Source: Nitrospirales bacterium LBB_01 (GTDB lineage: Bacteria; Nitrospirota; Thermodesulfovibrionia; Thermodesulfovibrionales; Magnetobacteriaceae). From it: a DNA stretch of 64,000 nucleotides. How positions within the stretch are numbered: position 1 is the stretch's first letter; each line of letters starts with the position of its first letter. Positions 27,573 through 36,896 of the stretch are shown here, in pieces. The notes under the pieces were generated by a model, which saw only the letters and a program-made list of their open reading frames with translations, was not told the DNA's origin and made no database searches. A program made the position numbers and the translations under genes. Location of the stretch: NCBI GenBank assembly GCA_004376055.2, contig CP049016.1, positions 1,922,001 to 1,986,000 of the forward strand, in the 5' to 3' direction.

Positions 27573-28598
27573 ATGGACATTATCGTATTAAAAAAGACTG
27601 CTACACAGGATTCCATGGACAACTTAATAAAGAAAGTTGAAAGTAAGGGATTGTCAGTGAACATCTCAAAGGGTACTGAGCGAACAGTTTTAGGAGTAAT
27701 AGGGGACACGTCAAAGTTTTCCGACGATGAGGTCAACGCTATCCGCTCCATGCACGGGGTTGAAGACGTTATGCGCATCGTTAAACCCTATAAGCTTGCC
27801 AGCCGTGACTTTAAGAAAGAAAACACGGTAATAGACGTTCGGGGGATAAAAATCGGCGGTAACAAAGTGCCGGTTATTGCAGGGCCCTGTGCCATAGAAG
27901 GCCGTGATATATTAATTAACATAGCGCAACTGGTAAAACAGGCAGGGGCCTCCTTTATAAGAGGGGGCGCTTACAAGCCGCGCACGTCGCCCTATACGTT
28001 TCAAGGAATGGGAGAAGAAGGGCTTGAGATTTTAGCCGAAGCTCGTGAAAAAACCGGAATGCCGATTGTGACAGAACTGATGGATCCCAGAGACCTGCCC
28101 ACTATGCAGAAATACACCGACATAATACAGATAGGTACCAGAAATATGCAGAATTTCCGCCTCCTTCTTGAGGTTGGCTCATGCGATAAACCGGTGCTGC
28201 TAAAACGCGGCCTCAGTGCCACAATAAAAGAGTGGCTCATGGCTGCCGAGTACATAATGTCGCGCGGTAACCATAACGTGATACTTTGTGAAAGAGGCAT
28301 CAGGACATTTGAGACGACAACAAGAAACACGCTGGATTTAAGCTGTGTGCCGGTGCTTAAGCAGTTAACCCATCTTCCGATTATTGTTGACCCCTCTCAT
28401 GCAGTAGGACGTTGGGACTTGGTGTCTCCAATGTCACTGGCAGCAGTAGCCGCAGGAACAGATGGTCTTATAATTGAGGTTCACACAAACCCTGAGGAGG
28501 CATTCTCTGACGGTGAGCAATCACTAAGACCGGAGGTCTTTAGTGCCATGATGCAGCAGCTAAAACCAATAGCCGCAGCTGTTGGACGGGAAATATAA
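27573..28598 (+). CDS. aroF: 3-deoxy-7-phosphoheptulonate synthase (DAHP synthase)
   Basis: 341 aa. It condenses PEP and erythrose 4-phosphate in the first shikimate step. The N-terminal 75 residues form the ferredoxin-like regulatory domain of the type I-beta group. The barrel has '[10 protein letters not shown]', '[18 protein letters not shown]' and '[12 protein letters not shown]'. Three bases separate it from hisC and 22 from the likely tyrA start. Confidence 0.95.
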   Translation: MDIIVLKKTATQDSMDNLIKKVESKGLSVNISKGTERTVLGVIGDTSKFSDDEVNAIRSMHGVEDVMRIVKPYKLASRDFKKENTVIDVRGIKIGGNKVPVIAGPCAIEGRDILINIAQLVKQAGASFIRGGAYKPRTSPYTFQGMGEEGLEILAEAREKTGMPIVTELMDPRDLPTMQKYTDIIQIGTRNMQNFRLLLEVGSCDKPVLLKRGLSATIKEWLMAAEYIMSRGNHNVILCERGIRTFETTTRNTLDLSCVPVLKQLTHLPIIVDPSHAVGRWDLVSPMSLAAVAAGTDGLIIEVHTNPEEAFSDGEQSLRPEVFSAMMQQLKPIAAAVGREI

Positions 28599-28620
28599 GG
28601 GACTTAAGGGTTATAGCTCA

Positions 28621-29511
28621 TTGTATTTTGAAAAGATAGCAATCCTTGGCGTAGGGCTAATGGGCGCATCTTTTGCCAAAGCTGTCAGAAAACTTGGCAT
28701 TACAGCTAAGATTTGCGGCTATGGCAGAAATGAAACCACTTTGGCGTGGGCTAAGGAAAACACTATTATAGACTGTTATGACACAACCTTAAGTGGATTG
28801 GCAAAGGGTGCTGACCTGATTATTCTTGCAACGCCTGTAGGAACGTTTGAGAAGCTGGCTGTTGAAATCAGCCCGTTTTTAAAGCAGGGCGCTATTGTCA
28901 CCGATGTGGGTTCTGTTAAAGGTTCTCTGGTTTACACACTTGAGGGGCTAATGCCAAAGGGTGTGCACTTTGTAGGAGCGCACCCAATTGCAGGCAAAGA
29001 CCAATCCGGCATGAAAGCCTCCTCTGACATACTCTATAAAGGTGCGCTCTGTATTGTAACCCCTACGGATAACACAGACCTAACTGCCCTTGAAACTGTA
29101 AAAGCCCTATGGAGTGCCATAGGCTGTTCAGTTAAAACCCTGACTCCTGAAAAGCATGATGAGATTTTCTCATCCATAAGTCACCTGCCTCACATCGCAG
29201 CCTATGCAATGATCAACGTCATAGCGGAAATTAGTGACACTTTTTTTGAATATGCTGGTAAAGGTTTTAAAGACACTACAAGGATAGCCGGAAGCTCTCC
29301 CGATATTTGGAGCGACATCTGTCTCCTGAACAAGGAAAATATTACATCTCACATAGGTATTTATATTGAAAAACTAAATGCAATACTAACTCATATAAAA
29401 AATTCCAGCAAAGACGGTCTTATTAAGGAATTTGACAATGCAAGAGCGTTAAGAAAAAAAATGAACGACTGTTTACACTCAAACATAGAGGACTGTATAG
29501 ACAATGTCTGA
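28621..29511 (+). CDS. tyrA: Prephenate dehydrogenase
   Basis: 296 aa from TTG 28621, chosen because AAGGG lies 10 nt upstream and the family usually starts just before 'KIAILGVGLMGASFAKA'. The frame is open further upstream into aroF. Other motifs are 'ATPVGTF', 'DVGSVKGSL', 'GAHPIAGKDQSGM' and 'ISHLPHIAAYA'. It oxidatively decarboxylates prephenate to 4-hydroxyphenylpyruvate. The stop overlaps the aroA start by 8 bp. Confidence 0.93.
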   Translation: MYFEKIAILGVGLMGASFAKAVRKLGITAKICGYGRNETTLAWAKENTIIDCYDTTLSGLAKGADLIILATPVGTFEKLAVEISPFLKQGAIVTDVGSVKGSLVYTLEGLMPKGVHFVGAHPIAGKDQSGMKASSDILYKGALCIVTPTDNTDLTALETVKALWSAIGCSVKTLTPEKHDEIFSSISHLPHIAAYAMINVIAEISDTFFEYAGKGFKDTTRIAGSSPDIWSDICLLNKENITSHIGIYIEKLNAILTHIKNSSKDGLIKEFDNARALRKKMNDCLHSNIEDCIDNV

Positions 29512-30796
29512 TAGCATTAATGTACAAAAAGTCAACGGCTTAAAAGGAGAGCTTACACCGCCTCCGGATAAGTCCATATCGCATCGTGCTGTGTTTATCT
29601 CATCCATTGCCGAGGGCACATCTTATGTTAAGAATTTCCTTAATGCCCGTGACCCGGAGGCTACAGTAAATGCCTTTAGAGCGCTTGGAGTTGAGATAAC
29701 AGAGCGTAAGAATGAACTTGTTATCGTTGGCAAAGGTCTAATTGGATTAAGAGAACCCAATGATATAATTGATTGCATGAACTCTGGAACCACGATGAGG
29801 CTTTTGATGGGAGTGTTTTCCGGGTGCCAGTTTTTTTCGGTACTGACAGGAGACAGCTCCTTAAGAAACAGACCGATGGCAAGAGTAACGGAGCCGCTAA
29901 GGCTTATGGGTGCTCAACTTATGGGACGGGAGGATGGCAGATATCCTCCGATAGCAGTAAGGGGCTGCAAACTTAACGGAATAACCTACAAGATGCCGAT
30001 TCCCTCGGCGCAGGTTAAGTCCTCAGTGCTTCTAGCTGGTTTAAATGCCGATGGCTGCACCACAGTTACGGAATCAGCAAAGTCCCGTGACCACACCGAA
30101 CGGATGCTTAAAACATTCGGGGCTGATATATCTGTCGATGGACTTAGTGTAAAAATATCTGGCACAAATAAATTAACAGCCTCAGAGATAACAGTGCCGG
30201 GAGACATTTCCTCGGCTGCTTTTTTCCTTGCCGGAGCCGCTCTTGTTACTGGCTCTGAGGTAGTCGTAAAAGGTGTTGGTTTAAATGAAACAAGAACCGG
30301 ATTTCTTGATGCGCTTAAAGCCATGGGAGCTGACGCAGCAGTTCAAATTGACAGCGATCACCGTGATGAGCCTCAAGGCGACATTAGGGTTAAATACACT
30401 GAGGGGTTAAAGGCTGTAACGCTTGGCCGCTCCGATATTCCGGCTTTAATAGATGAATTCCCCATCCTGTGTGTGTTAGGACTGCGCGCTCATGGGGTAA
30501 CAGAGATACGCGGCGCTGAGGAGTTAAGGGTTAAGGAGTCGGACAGGATAGCGGCAATGGTCACAGAATTAAGAAAAATGGGAGCCGTAATAGAGGAATA
30601 TCCAGATGGTGTTGCTATGGAGGGCCCGCAGGAGCTTCATGGCGCCACCGTAGAAAGCCACGGAGATCACCGCATAGCGATGGCGCTTTCAATTGCCGCA
30701 CTTATTGCAAACGGTGAGACAACAATAAATGGGATATCCTCAGTGGAAATATCGTATCCAGGCTTTTTTGAACAATTAAGGAAATTACTCGTATAA
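29504..30796 (+). CDS. aroA: 3-phosphoshikimate 1-carboxyvinyltransferase (EPSP synthase)
   Basis: 430 aa. Diagnostic motifs are 'PPDKSISHRAVFISSIA' (residues 19-35), 'DCMNSGTTMRLLMG', 'IPSAQVKSSVLLAGLNADG', 'LIDEFPILCVLG' and 'LRVKESDRIAAM'. It joins PEP to shikimate 3-phosphate. The gene overlaps tyrA and precedes cmk by 5 bp. Confidence 0.97.
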   Translation: MSDSINVQKVNGLKGELTPPPDKSISHRAVFISSIAEGTSYVKNFLNARDPEATVNAFRALGVEITERKNELVIVGKGLIGLREPNDIIDCMNSGTTMRLLMGVFSGCQFFSVLTGDSSLRNRPMARVTEPLRLMGAQLMGREDGRYPPIAVRGCKLNGITYKMPIPSAQVKSSVLLAGLNADGCTTVTESAKSRDHTERMLKTFGADISVDGLSVKISGTNKLTASEITVPGDISSAAFFLAGAALVTGSEVVVKGVGLNETRTGFLDALKAMGADAAVQIDSDHRDEPQGDIRVKYTEGLKAVTLGRSDIPALIDEFPILCVLGLRAHGVTEIRGAEELRVKESDRIAAMVTELRKMGAVIEEYPDGVAMEGPQELHGATVESHGDHRIAMALSIAALIANGETTINGISSVEISYPGFFEQLRKLLV

Positions 30797-30801
30797 ACAC
30801 T

Positions 30802-31443
30802 ATGCCAAGAAAGGTGATAGCGATAGACGGCCCTGCCGGGGCCGGAAAAAGCACAGTGGCAAAAGAACTTGCCAAACGTTTGGGGTATGATTATCTGGAC
30901 TCCGGCGCTCTCTACCGGGCAGCCGCCCTTAAGCTCATGACGGCAAAACTTGACGGCGACGCTTCTGATGATAAGATAATGGAAATACTAAAAGACACAC
31001 ATATAGAGTTTTCTAATGGCAAGGTGTATCTCGATAGGGCAGATGTCTCAGAGCGTATCCGAACACCGGAGACAGGGCATTATACATCAGTGTTTTCAAC
31101 AAAAAAAGTGGTCAGAGATTTTTTACAGGTATTGCAAAAGGCGGTTGGTAACACTGCAGACCTTGTTGCTGAGGGAAGGGATATGGCAACGGTAGTGTTT
31201 CCCAATGCCTACAGAAAATTCTTTATAACGGCAAATGAGGATATACGCGCACAAAGGCGTTTTAACCAGTTAAACGGTAAAGTGAGTTTTACTGATGCGC
31301 TTAAAGATGTCAGAGAGCGGGATAAGCGTGATTCCGAGCGCACAGTGGCTCCGCTTATGAAAGCCCCCGATGCAATTGAAATAGACACCTCCAATAAGGA
31401 CATAGAGACGGTACTAAGTGAAATAATGAGAGAACTTGCATGA
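30802..31443 (+). CDS. cmk: Cytidylate kinase
   Basis: 213 aa. P-loop 'IDGPAGAGKSTVAKELAKR' (residues 7-25), 'YLDSGALYRAAAL' for nucleotide binding, 'VAEGRDMATVVFP' and 'RDKRDSERTVAPL' are all typical of bacterial CMP kinase. The order aroA-cmk-ispH-rpsA is common in bacteria. The stop overlaps the ispH start (ATGA). Confidence 0.97.
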   Translation: MPRKVIAIDGPAGAGKSTVAKELAKRLGYDYLDSGALYRAAALKLMTAKLDGDASDDKIMEILKDTHIEFSNGKVYLDRADVSERIRTPETGHYTSVFSTKKVVRDFLQVLQKAVGNTADLVAEGRDMATVVFPNAYRKFFITANEDIRAQRRFNQLNGKVSFTDALKDVRERDKRDSERTVAPLMKAPDAIEIDTSNKDIETVLSEIMRELA

Positions 31444-32291
31444 AAGTAACGGTGGCAAAGCGCGCTGGATTTTGTTTTGGTGTAAAGAGGGCTGTGGATA
31501 TTGCCTTTGACATGGCCTCAAAACGAGACGGTGTGTGTACGCTTGGGCCTATAATTCATAACCCTCAGGTTGTAGAGCGGCTAGCTGAAAAGGGACTAAA
31601 AAGTGTGACAGAACCTGAGCCCGACACAAAATCGCTGATAATCCGCACACATGGCGTTCCACTTGACATGTACGAAAAGATTTCAAATACCGGGCTTGAA
31701 ATTGTCGATGCAACGTGCCCGTTTGTAAAAAAAGCCCAGCAATATGCTAAACTTCTAAGAGAGGAAAATTATCAGGTGATAGTGCTTGGTGACAGGGACC
31801 ATCCGGAGGTAAAGTCAATCATGAGTTACGCAGGCACAGATGCTATTGTGCTGAAAGAGGGCGAAGTGCCCGGCAAACTAAAAATGAAAGTCGGCGTCGT
31901 AGTTCAGACAACGCAGCCGGTGTCGGCACTGACAAAATTACTCTCAAGTATCGTCGACAGAGTCAAAGAGTTAAAAGTCTTTAACACGATATGTAATTCC
32001 ACAGCGCTCAGACTCAAAGAGACAAGCGAGATATCCTCTAACGTTGACGTGATGATAATAGCCGGTGGCAAAAACAGCGCCAACACCACCCAGCTTGCCA
32101 ACCATAGCCGTGTGTTGGGCGTCAAAACATACCATATAGAGACCTCTCTTGAGCTTATGCCTGAGTGGTTTAGTGAAGTCAAGCATGTAGGTATTACAGC
32201 CGGAGCATCTACTCCGGATTGGATAATAGATGAGATAGTAGAAAGAATTAATCATATAGGGGGCATAACAGGTAATGGAATTACAGAATAA
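31440..32291 (+). CDS. ispH: 4-hydroxy-3-methylbut-2-enyl diphosphate reductase
   Basis: 283 aa 4Fe-4S enzyme, the last step of the MEP isoprenoid pathway. The three cluster Cys residues are in 'AGFCFGVKRAVDIA' (residue 12), 'DATCPFVKKAQ' and 'NTICNSTALRLKE'. 'HNPQVVERL' and 'AGASTPDWIIDEIV' are also family motifs. The 3' end overlaps rpsA by 17 bp. Confidence 0.97.
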   Translation: MKVTVAKRAGFCFGVKRAVDIAFDMASKRDGVCTLGPIIHNPQVVERLAEKGLKSVTEPEPDTKSLIIRTHGVPLDMYEKISNTGLEIVDATCPFVKKAQQYAKLLREENYQVIVLGDRDHPEVKSIMSYAGTDAIVLKEGEVPGKLKMKVGVVVQTTQPVSALTKLLSSIVDRVKELKVFNTICNSTALRLKETSEISSNVDVMIIAGGKNSANTTQLANHSRVLGVKTYHIETSLELMPEWFSEVKHVGITAGASTPDWIIDEIVERINHIGGITGNGITE

Positions 32292-33843
32292 CGATTTAGA
32301 ACAACTCTACGCCGGGACTTTTAAGACTATAAGCCCAGGCATGATACTGACCGGTAAGGTGGTATCAAAAAAACACGACGCAATTGTCGTGGATATCGGC
32401 TATAAGTCTGAGGGGTTTATTCCGATTGACGATTTCACGGCAGATGAGCTTCTGGAGTTACAGGAGGGGGGCGATATTGAAGTGCTGGTCTCCTCCATAA
32501 AGGACTCCGAGGGTACAATTACTCTTTCAAAGAGCAAGGCAAAGATACTTAAGACTCAGAAGCGTCTCCAGCGTTCCTTAGAAGAGGGCACGGTGCTTGA
32601 GGGCAAAATTGTGGAAAAAACCAAGGGAGGCTTTTTTGTTGACATATCCGGCGTAAAGGCGTTTTTGCCGGGGTCGCAGTACGACGTAAAGCAGTTGAAA
32701 TCGTATGACGATGCTATCGGGCAAAATTGCAGGTTCAAAGTGCTCAAACTCAACAATAAACTCAACAACGTGATAGTGTCACGGCGTGCGGTGATTGAAG
32801 AGGAGAGGCACAAAAAGAAAAGCGTCACGCTTGAGCTTATTAAAGAGGGTGAGATTCTTTCCGGCTCGGTTAAAAATATAACCGATTACGGTGTGTTTGT
32901 TGATTTGGGAGAGGTGGACGGTCTGCTGCATATCTCAGACATTTCGTGGGGTAGGATAAACCATCCTTCGGATTATTTTAAAGTCGGCGACGTGATAGAC
33001 GTACTTGTGCTTAAGTATGAGCCGGAATCAGAGAAAGTCACATTGGGGTACAAGCAGAAAAAAGCCGACCCGTGGATTGATATTGATGCAAGATACACAG
33101 AGGGTAACACGGTTGAAGGTAAGGTGGTGGGAATAACTGATTACGGCGCTTTTGTGGAGCTTGAAGACGGTGTGGAGGGGCTTGTCCACGTATCTGAGCT
33201 TGACTGGTCACCTAGACCGGGGCATCCTTCTAAATATTTAGAGATTGGACAGCAGGTCAGCGCTGTTATACTTAAAATAGAAAATGCTCAGAGGCGTATT
33301 TCTTTGGGCATTAAGCAGCTTAAACCCAAACCGTGGGAGGTTGTGGCTCAAAAGTACGCTGTTGGACAGAAGGTTATCGGAAAAGTCCGCACAATCACGG
33401 ACTTTGGAGTTTTTGTCGGAATGCCCGAGGGAGTGGATGCTTTGATTCATATTTCTGACATTTCGTGGACTAAACACATAAAACATCCGTCTGAGGTGTT
33501 TAGGCTAAAGCAGAAGGTGGAGGCTGTGGTGTTATCTCTGGAGCCTGAGAAAAAACGAATGCTCCTTGGAATCAAGCAGATGAAGCCCGACCCGTGGGTA
33601 AGCGATATTCCACAGAGGTTTAAAGTTGGCGACAATGTTAACTGCAAGGTGCTGAGAGTTACCGAGTTTGGGCTGTTTGTAGAAATTGAGGACAGCGTTG
33701 AGGGACTGGTGTATGCCTCAGAGGTGGTTAAAGACGGAGATGAGGATTACATAGAGGGCAGTTTACTTGAGTCAACCATCATAAAACTTGATTTTGAACA
33801 GAGAAAAATCGGCTTAAGTATGCTTGGGCTAAAGGGCAAGTAA
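32275..33843 (+). CDS. rpsA: 30S ribosomal protein S1
   Basis: 522 aa. Six consecutive S1 RNA-binding repeats are visible, with units such as 'GKVVSKKHDAIVVDIGYKSEGFI', 'ITDYGVFVDLGEVDGLLHIS' (split here for length; about residues 200-220), 'ITDYGAFVELEDGVEGLVHVS' and 'ITDFGVFVGMPEGVDALIHIS'. It unwinds and anchors mRNA on the small subunit. The start lies inside ispH; a GGGGG-containing site precedes it. Confidence 0.97.
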   Translation: MELQNNDLEQLYAGTFKTISPGMILTGKVVSKKHDAIVVDIGYKSEGFIPIDDFTADELLELQEGGDIEVLVSSIKDSEGTITLSKSKAKILKTQKRLQRSLEEGTVLEGKIVEKTKGGFFVDISGVKAFLPGSQYDVKQLKSYDDAIGQNCRFKVLKLNNKLNNVIVSRRAVIEEERHKKKSVTLELIKEGEILSGSVKNITDYGVFVDLGEVDGLLHISDISWGRINHPSDYFKVGDVIDVLVLKYEPESEKVTLGYKQKKADPWIDIDARYTEGNTVEGKVVGITDYGAFVELEDGVEGLVHVSELDWSPRPGHPSKYLEIGQQVSAVILKIENAQRRISLGIKQLKPKPWEVVAQKYAVGQKVIGKVRTITDFGVFVGMPEGVDALIHISDISWTKHIKHPSEVFRLKQKVEAVVLSLEPEKKRMLLGIKQMKPDPWVSDIPQRFKVGDNVNCKVLRVTEFGLFVEIEDSVEGLVYASEVVKDGDEDYIEGSLLESTIIKLDFEQRKIGLSMLGLKGK

Positions 33844-33851
33844 AACATAGA

Positions 33852-34703
33852 ATGAGTAAGAACAGGAAAATCATATTGTTTTTTCTGGGGCTCTTTATAA
33901 CATTAGCGGCAGTGGCCTTTGTGCTTACATCACTTTCTGACAATGTACCGTTGGGTGAGAAGATAGCGCTTGTCAAGGTTGAGGGCGTTATTTTAAGCTC
34001 TAAAGAGACAGTTAAGGAGCTTAAAAAGTACAGAGAAGACTCATCAATAAAAGCTATAGTGGTAAGAGTAAACAGTCCCGGCGGCGCTGTAGTGCCATCT
34101 CAAGAAATATACAGCGAGATAAAGAAAACCGTCGGGAAAAAGAAAATTGTGGTGATTTCCATGGGTTCATTGGCCGCAAGCGGAGGCTACTACATATCGG
34201 CGCCTGCTACTAAAATCATAGCCAATCATGGCACCATCACTGGCTCCATAGGGGTAATAATGGAGACATTAAATGTTGGCGGGCTTATGTTAAAACTGGG
34301 AGTGAGCAGCGAGGTGGTAAAAAGCGGCAGATTTAAAGACATTGCCTCCATGTACAGGGGAATTGGTAAAGAGGAGCGGGTAATTTTGCAGGGCGTGCTT
34401 GACGACACGCACAGTCAGTTCATAGAGGCTGTAGCGGAGGGACGTCATATACCCATAGAGAGAGTCAGAGAGATGGCAGATGGCAGAATTTTTACCGGCA
34501 GACAGGCGCTTGCCCTTGGTCTTGTTGACAAACTCGGCACACTGCAGGACGCCATATATGAGGCCGCTAAAATGGCAGGAATTAAGGGAGAGCCGCATGT
34601 GGTGACAAAGAAAGAGGATTTCTCACTGACGGATTTGCTTTCTAGTAAGCTTAATTTAAACCTGCTGCCCGGGTTAAAGATAAATTACCTGATGAGTTTT
34701 TGA
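33852..34703 (+). CDS. sppA: Signal peptide peptidase SppA (short form)
   Basis: 283 aa, S49 peptidase. One N-terminal membrane segment (about residues 6-25), then 'VVRVNSPGGAVVPSQEIY', the catalytic Ser in 'SMGSLAASGGYYISAPA', 'GTITGSIGVI', and the catalytic Lys in 'VKSGRFKDIAS'. It clears signal-peptide remnants in the membrane. It follows rpsA by 8 bp. Confidence 0.94.
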   Translation: MSKNRKIILFFLGLFITLAAVAFVLTSLSDNVPLGEKIALVKVEGVILSSKETVKELKKYREDSSIKAIVVRVNSPGGAVVPSQEIYSEIKKTVGKKKIVVISMGSLAASGGYYISAPATKIIANHGTITGSIGVIMETLNVGGLMLKLGVSSEVVKSGRFKDIASMYRGIGKEERVILQGVLDDTHSQFIEAVAEGRHIPIERVREMADGRIFTGRQALALGLVDKLGTLQDAIYEAAKMAGIKGEPHVVTKKEDFSLTDLLSSKLNLNLLPGLKINYLMSF

Positions 34704-34759
34704 TTTTCTTGTGATAATAGTTTTTTAAAATAATTATATATATAAATATTGGGGGATGT

Positions 34760-35044
34760 ATGACAAAATCAGAGCTTATAAATGTGATTACTGAAAAAAC
34801 CTCCGGCTTAACCAGAGGTCAGACCGAGATAATAGTCGAAACGTTTTTTCAAAGCATGATGGACGCACTTGGAAGAGGGGAAAAAATCGAAATACGTGGT
34901 TTCGGGAATTTTAGGTTGAAAGAACGGTTGGCACGAAAGGCCAGAAATCCTAAAACTGGTGAAGTAGTTGATGTAGCTGCCAAAAAAATCCTCCATTTCA
35001 AAATTGGCAAGGAACTTAGGGAAATGATAAATAGTAAGCCCTGA
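34760..35044 (+). CDS. Integration host factor / HU-family DNA-bending protein
   Basis: 94 aa. The start 'TKSELINVITEKTSGLTRGQ' and the beta-arm 'GFGNFRLKERLARKARNPKT' are standard IHF/HU. 'GFGNFRL' and 'ARNPKTGE' favour the IHF beta type; the alpha-type partner may be the gene at 49736. The upstream 56-bp gap is AT-rich and GGGGG precedes the ATG. Confidence 0.9.
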   Translation: MTKSELINVITEKTSGLTRGQTEIIVETFFQSMMDALGRGEKIEIRGFGNFRLKERLARKARNPKTGEVVDVAAKKILHFKIGKELREMINSKP

Positions 35045-35057
35045 CGGTAAGGCTTAA

Positions 35058-35522
35058 GTGATACGAAGGGAATTTATCAAAAAACTGATAAAGGGGTTTT
35101 TCGCTTTAACAGCTACAGTTGGTACAATTATTATAGCGTGGTTTTCATATCCCTCAGGTATAAGACAAAAAAAATATACATTTTTTGATTTAATGGATGA
35201 GGAGGCACTTCCTGTAAGAGGAGTTAAGAGGCTTGACTACCTGTTTAAGGTTGACCAATTAGGGTCAAAACTATCCAGAGACCTGGCTGGCGTAGTATAT
35301 ATTGTAAACAACACAAGGAAAATCTATGCACTGTCTCCGGTTTGCACACATTTGGGATGTTTTGTCACCTTTAACCGACACAAGAATGAATTTACCTGTC
35401 CGTGTCACGGCGGGCGGTATGACACAGAGGGTGTGGTACTTGGCGGTCCTCCACCCGAGCCTCTGACACGACTACCCCTCAAAGTTGAAAACGGAAAGGT
35501 TTTTGTAGGATTTAAGATATGA
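35058..35522 (+). CDS. Rieske 2Fe-2S protein of a b6/bc-type complex
   Basis: 154 aa, GTG start. A single N-terminal membrane anchor (about residues 12-30) exports the Rieske domain. Its cluster ligands are 'CTHLGC' (about 96-101) and 'CPCHGG' (about 115-120). It would pass electrons from quinol to a cytochrome c. It is followed 11 bp later by a cytochrome b6-type gene. Confidence 0.95.
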   Translation: MIRREFIKKLIKGFFALTATVGTIIIAWFSYPSGIRQKKYTFFDLMDEEALPVRGVKRLDYLFKVDQLGSKLSRDLAGVVYIVNNTRKIYALSPVCTHLGCFVTFNRHKNEFTCPCHGGRYDTEGVVLGGPPPEPLTRLPLKVENGKVFVGFKI

Positions 35523-35533
35523 AGGGTTTTTAA

Positions 35534-36184
35534 ATGGGAAAACTATTTGATTGGATAGACGGTGTGTTCCATGTAAAGAAACCTCACCGAAGGTTTCTTA
35601 AGCGCTCAATTATTCCTGAGAGGTTAAACTATTTTTATTGTCTTGGGGGGGCTGCTTTTACATCGTATCTGCTTTTGTTTGCTACCGGATTGCTTCTATC
35701 TTTATACTATATTCCGTCAGAGCATGAGGCATTCTCAAGTATAGTAAAAATTCAGAGAGAGGTGCATCTGGGCTGGTTTATTCGCTCCGTTCATAAGTGG
35801 TCAGCGACCTTTATTATAGTGTTCATTCTTAGTCACACACTGAGAGTATTTGTTTCCGGGGCGTACAGTAAACCAAAGGAACTTAACTGGGTTATCGGCT
35901 CTTTAACTCTGTTGTTTGCCTTTGCCTCGGGCTTTACAGGCTATCTGCTGCCGTGGGATCAAAAAGCATACTGGGCAACTGAGGTTGGAACATCTATGGG
36001 AGGAACCGTGCCCTTTATAGGTCGTCACATCGTGTATCTTATACGTGGCGGCACCGATTTAGACGGCGCAACTTTAATCAGATTTTACAGTATGCACGTC
36101 CTTTGGTTCCCTCTTTGTATGTCAATGCTGCTTTGGGCACATTTTCACATGATTAAACGACAGGGGATAAAGGTTAACTTGTAA
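35534..36184 (+). CDS. Cytochrome b6-type subunit
   Basis: 216 aa, the length of the b6 half with four transmembrane helices. Heme-ligating His pairs are present in helix B ('RSVHKWSATF...ILSHTLRVF') and helix D ('YSMHVLWF...WAHFHMIKRQG'). 'GFTGYLLPWDQKAYWA' is diagnostic. No subunit-IV-like C-terminal half and no cytochrome c follows; the next gene is convergent. The rest of the complex must be encoded elsewhere. Confidence 0.95.
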   Translation: MGKLFDWIDGVFHVKKPHRRFLKRSIIPERLNYFYCLGGAAFTSYLLLFATGLLLSLYYIPSEHEAFSSIVKIQREVHLGWFIRSVHKWSATFIIVFILSHTLRVFVSGAYSKPKELNWVIGSLTLLFAFASGFTGYLLPWDQKAYWATEVGTSMGGTVPFIGRHIVYLIRGGTDLDGATLIRFYSMHVLWFPLCMSMLLWAHFHMIKRQGIKVNL

Positions 36185-36199
36185 CAGTAACAATATATT

Positions 36200-36610
36200 T
36201 TATTTGATTAGCTTACTGTTTAGAATTACAGGCACTAAAAATACTGAAAGAACTATTAACACCATAATAGTGATGTAAAGATATGTTCTGCTTCTTGATG
36301 TGCTCTTGACATCATCAAGTTGAAATTTGAGAGGCTTGACACACTGTGGCAACGCTTTTTTGTGAAGTTTTACACCGTTTCCCCCGTTACTGCTGTATAT
36401 CCTTACAGCTTCTGTTGGGTCTAATTCAAGCGATTTAACATAAGAAGTTATAAACCCCTTAATATACAACTCAGAAGGCAGTTCACTATAGTTTTCATAC
36501 TCAAGTGCTGACAGGTAACTCAACTTAATATTAGTCCTCAACGATATTTCCTCTAAGGAAACATCGCTTTCCTCACGTAGTGTCTTTAGATAATCACCTA
36601 TCATAATCAT
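36200..36610 (-). CDS. RodZ-like helix-turn-helix membrane protein
   Basis: 136 aa. An N-terminal HTH_25 domain, 'GDYLKTLREESDVSLEEIS' followed by 'LSYLSALEYENYSELPSE' and 'YIKGFITSYVKSLELDP', is the RodZ/YmfM pattern. A transmembrane segment is near the C-terminus (about residues 111-130). The periplasmic domain is almost absent, so it is a short form. RodZ links MreB to the membrane; whether this short protein does so is open. Confidence 0.85.
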   Translation of the reverse strand: MIMIGDYLKTLREESDVSLEEISLRTNIKLSYLSALEYENYSELPSELYIKGFITSYVKSLELDPTEAVRIYSSNGGNGVKLHKKALPQCVKPLKFQLDDVKSTSRSRTYLYITIMVLIVLSVFLVPVILNSKLIK

Positions 36611-36677
36611 CCATATTAATATAGATATACGCTATCACGATAAAAATAAAAAAGTCAAGAGGGTAAATTAAAAAAAT

Positions 36678-36851
36678 TGCATATGAAGTTAGCTCCGCAA
36701 ACAAAAAACTGTATTCCTGCTTTCGCAGGAATGACAAGAAAACAGAATGGCGACCCTTTTTTGTCATTCCCGCCTACGAGCGGGAATCCAGTCATTTTCA
36801 ACAGAGACATGGATGATATAAAACCCTCTTTCGGAGTTAACTAAATAAGCA
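36678..36851. repeat. MITE-like dispersed repeat, copy C (174 bp)
   Basis: Same family: TGCATAT...ATAAGCA ends, AGTTAGCTCCGC and CGGAGTTAACT arms forming a clear inverted repeat, then the ATTCCTGC and ATTCCCGC hairpins. It is the shortest copy, lacking part of the middle. It lies in the 286-bp gap between the RodZ-like gene and the glycosyltransferase gene and may act as a terminator for the leftward glgC-neu run. Confidence 0.85.
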
Positions 36852-36896
36852 TTTAAAAAATTTTTGAATAGTTAACAATAAGTATCTTGAGAAACA

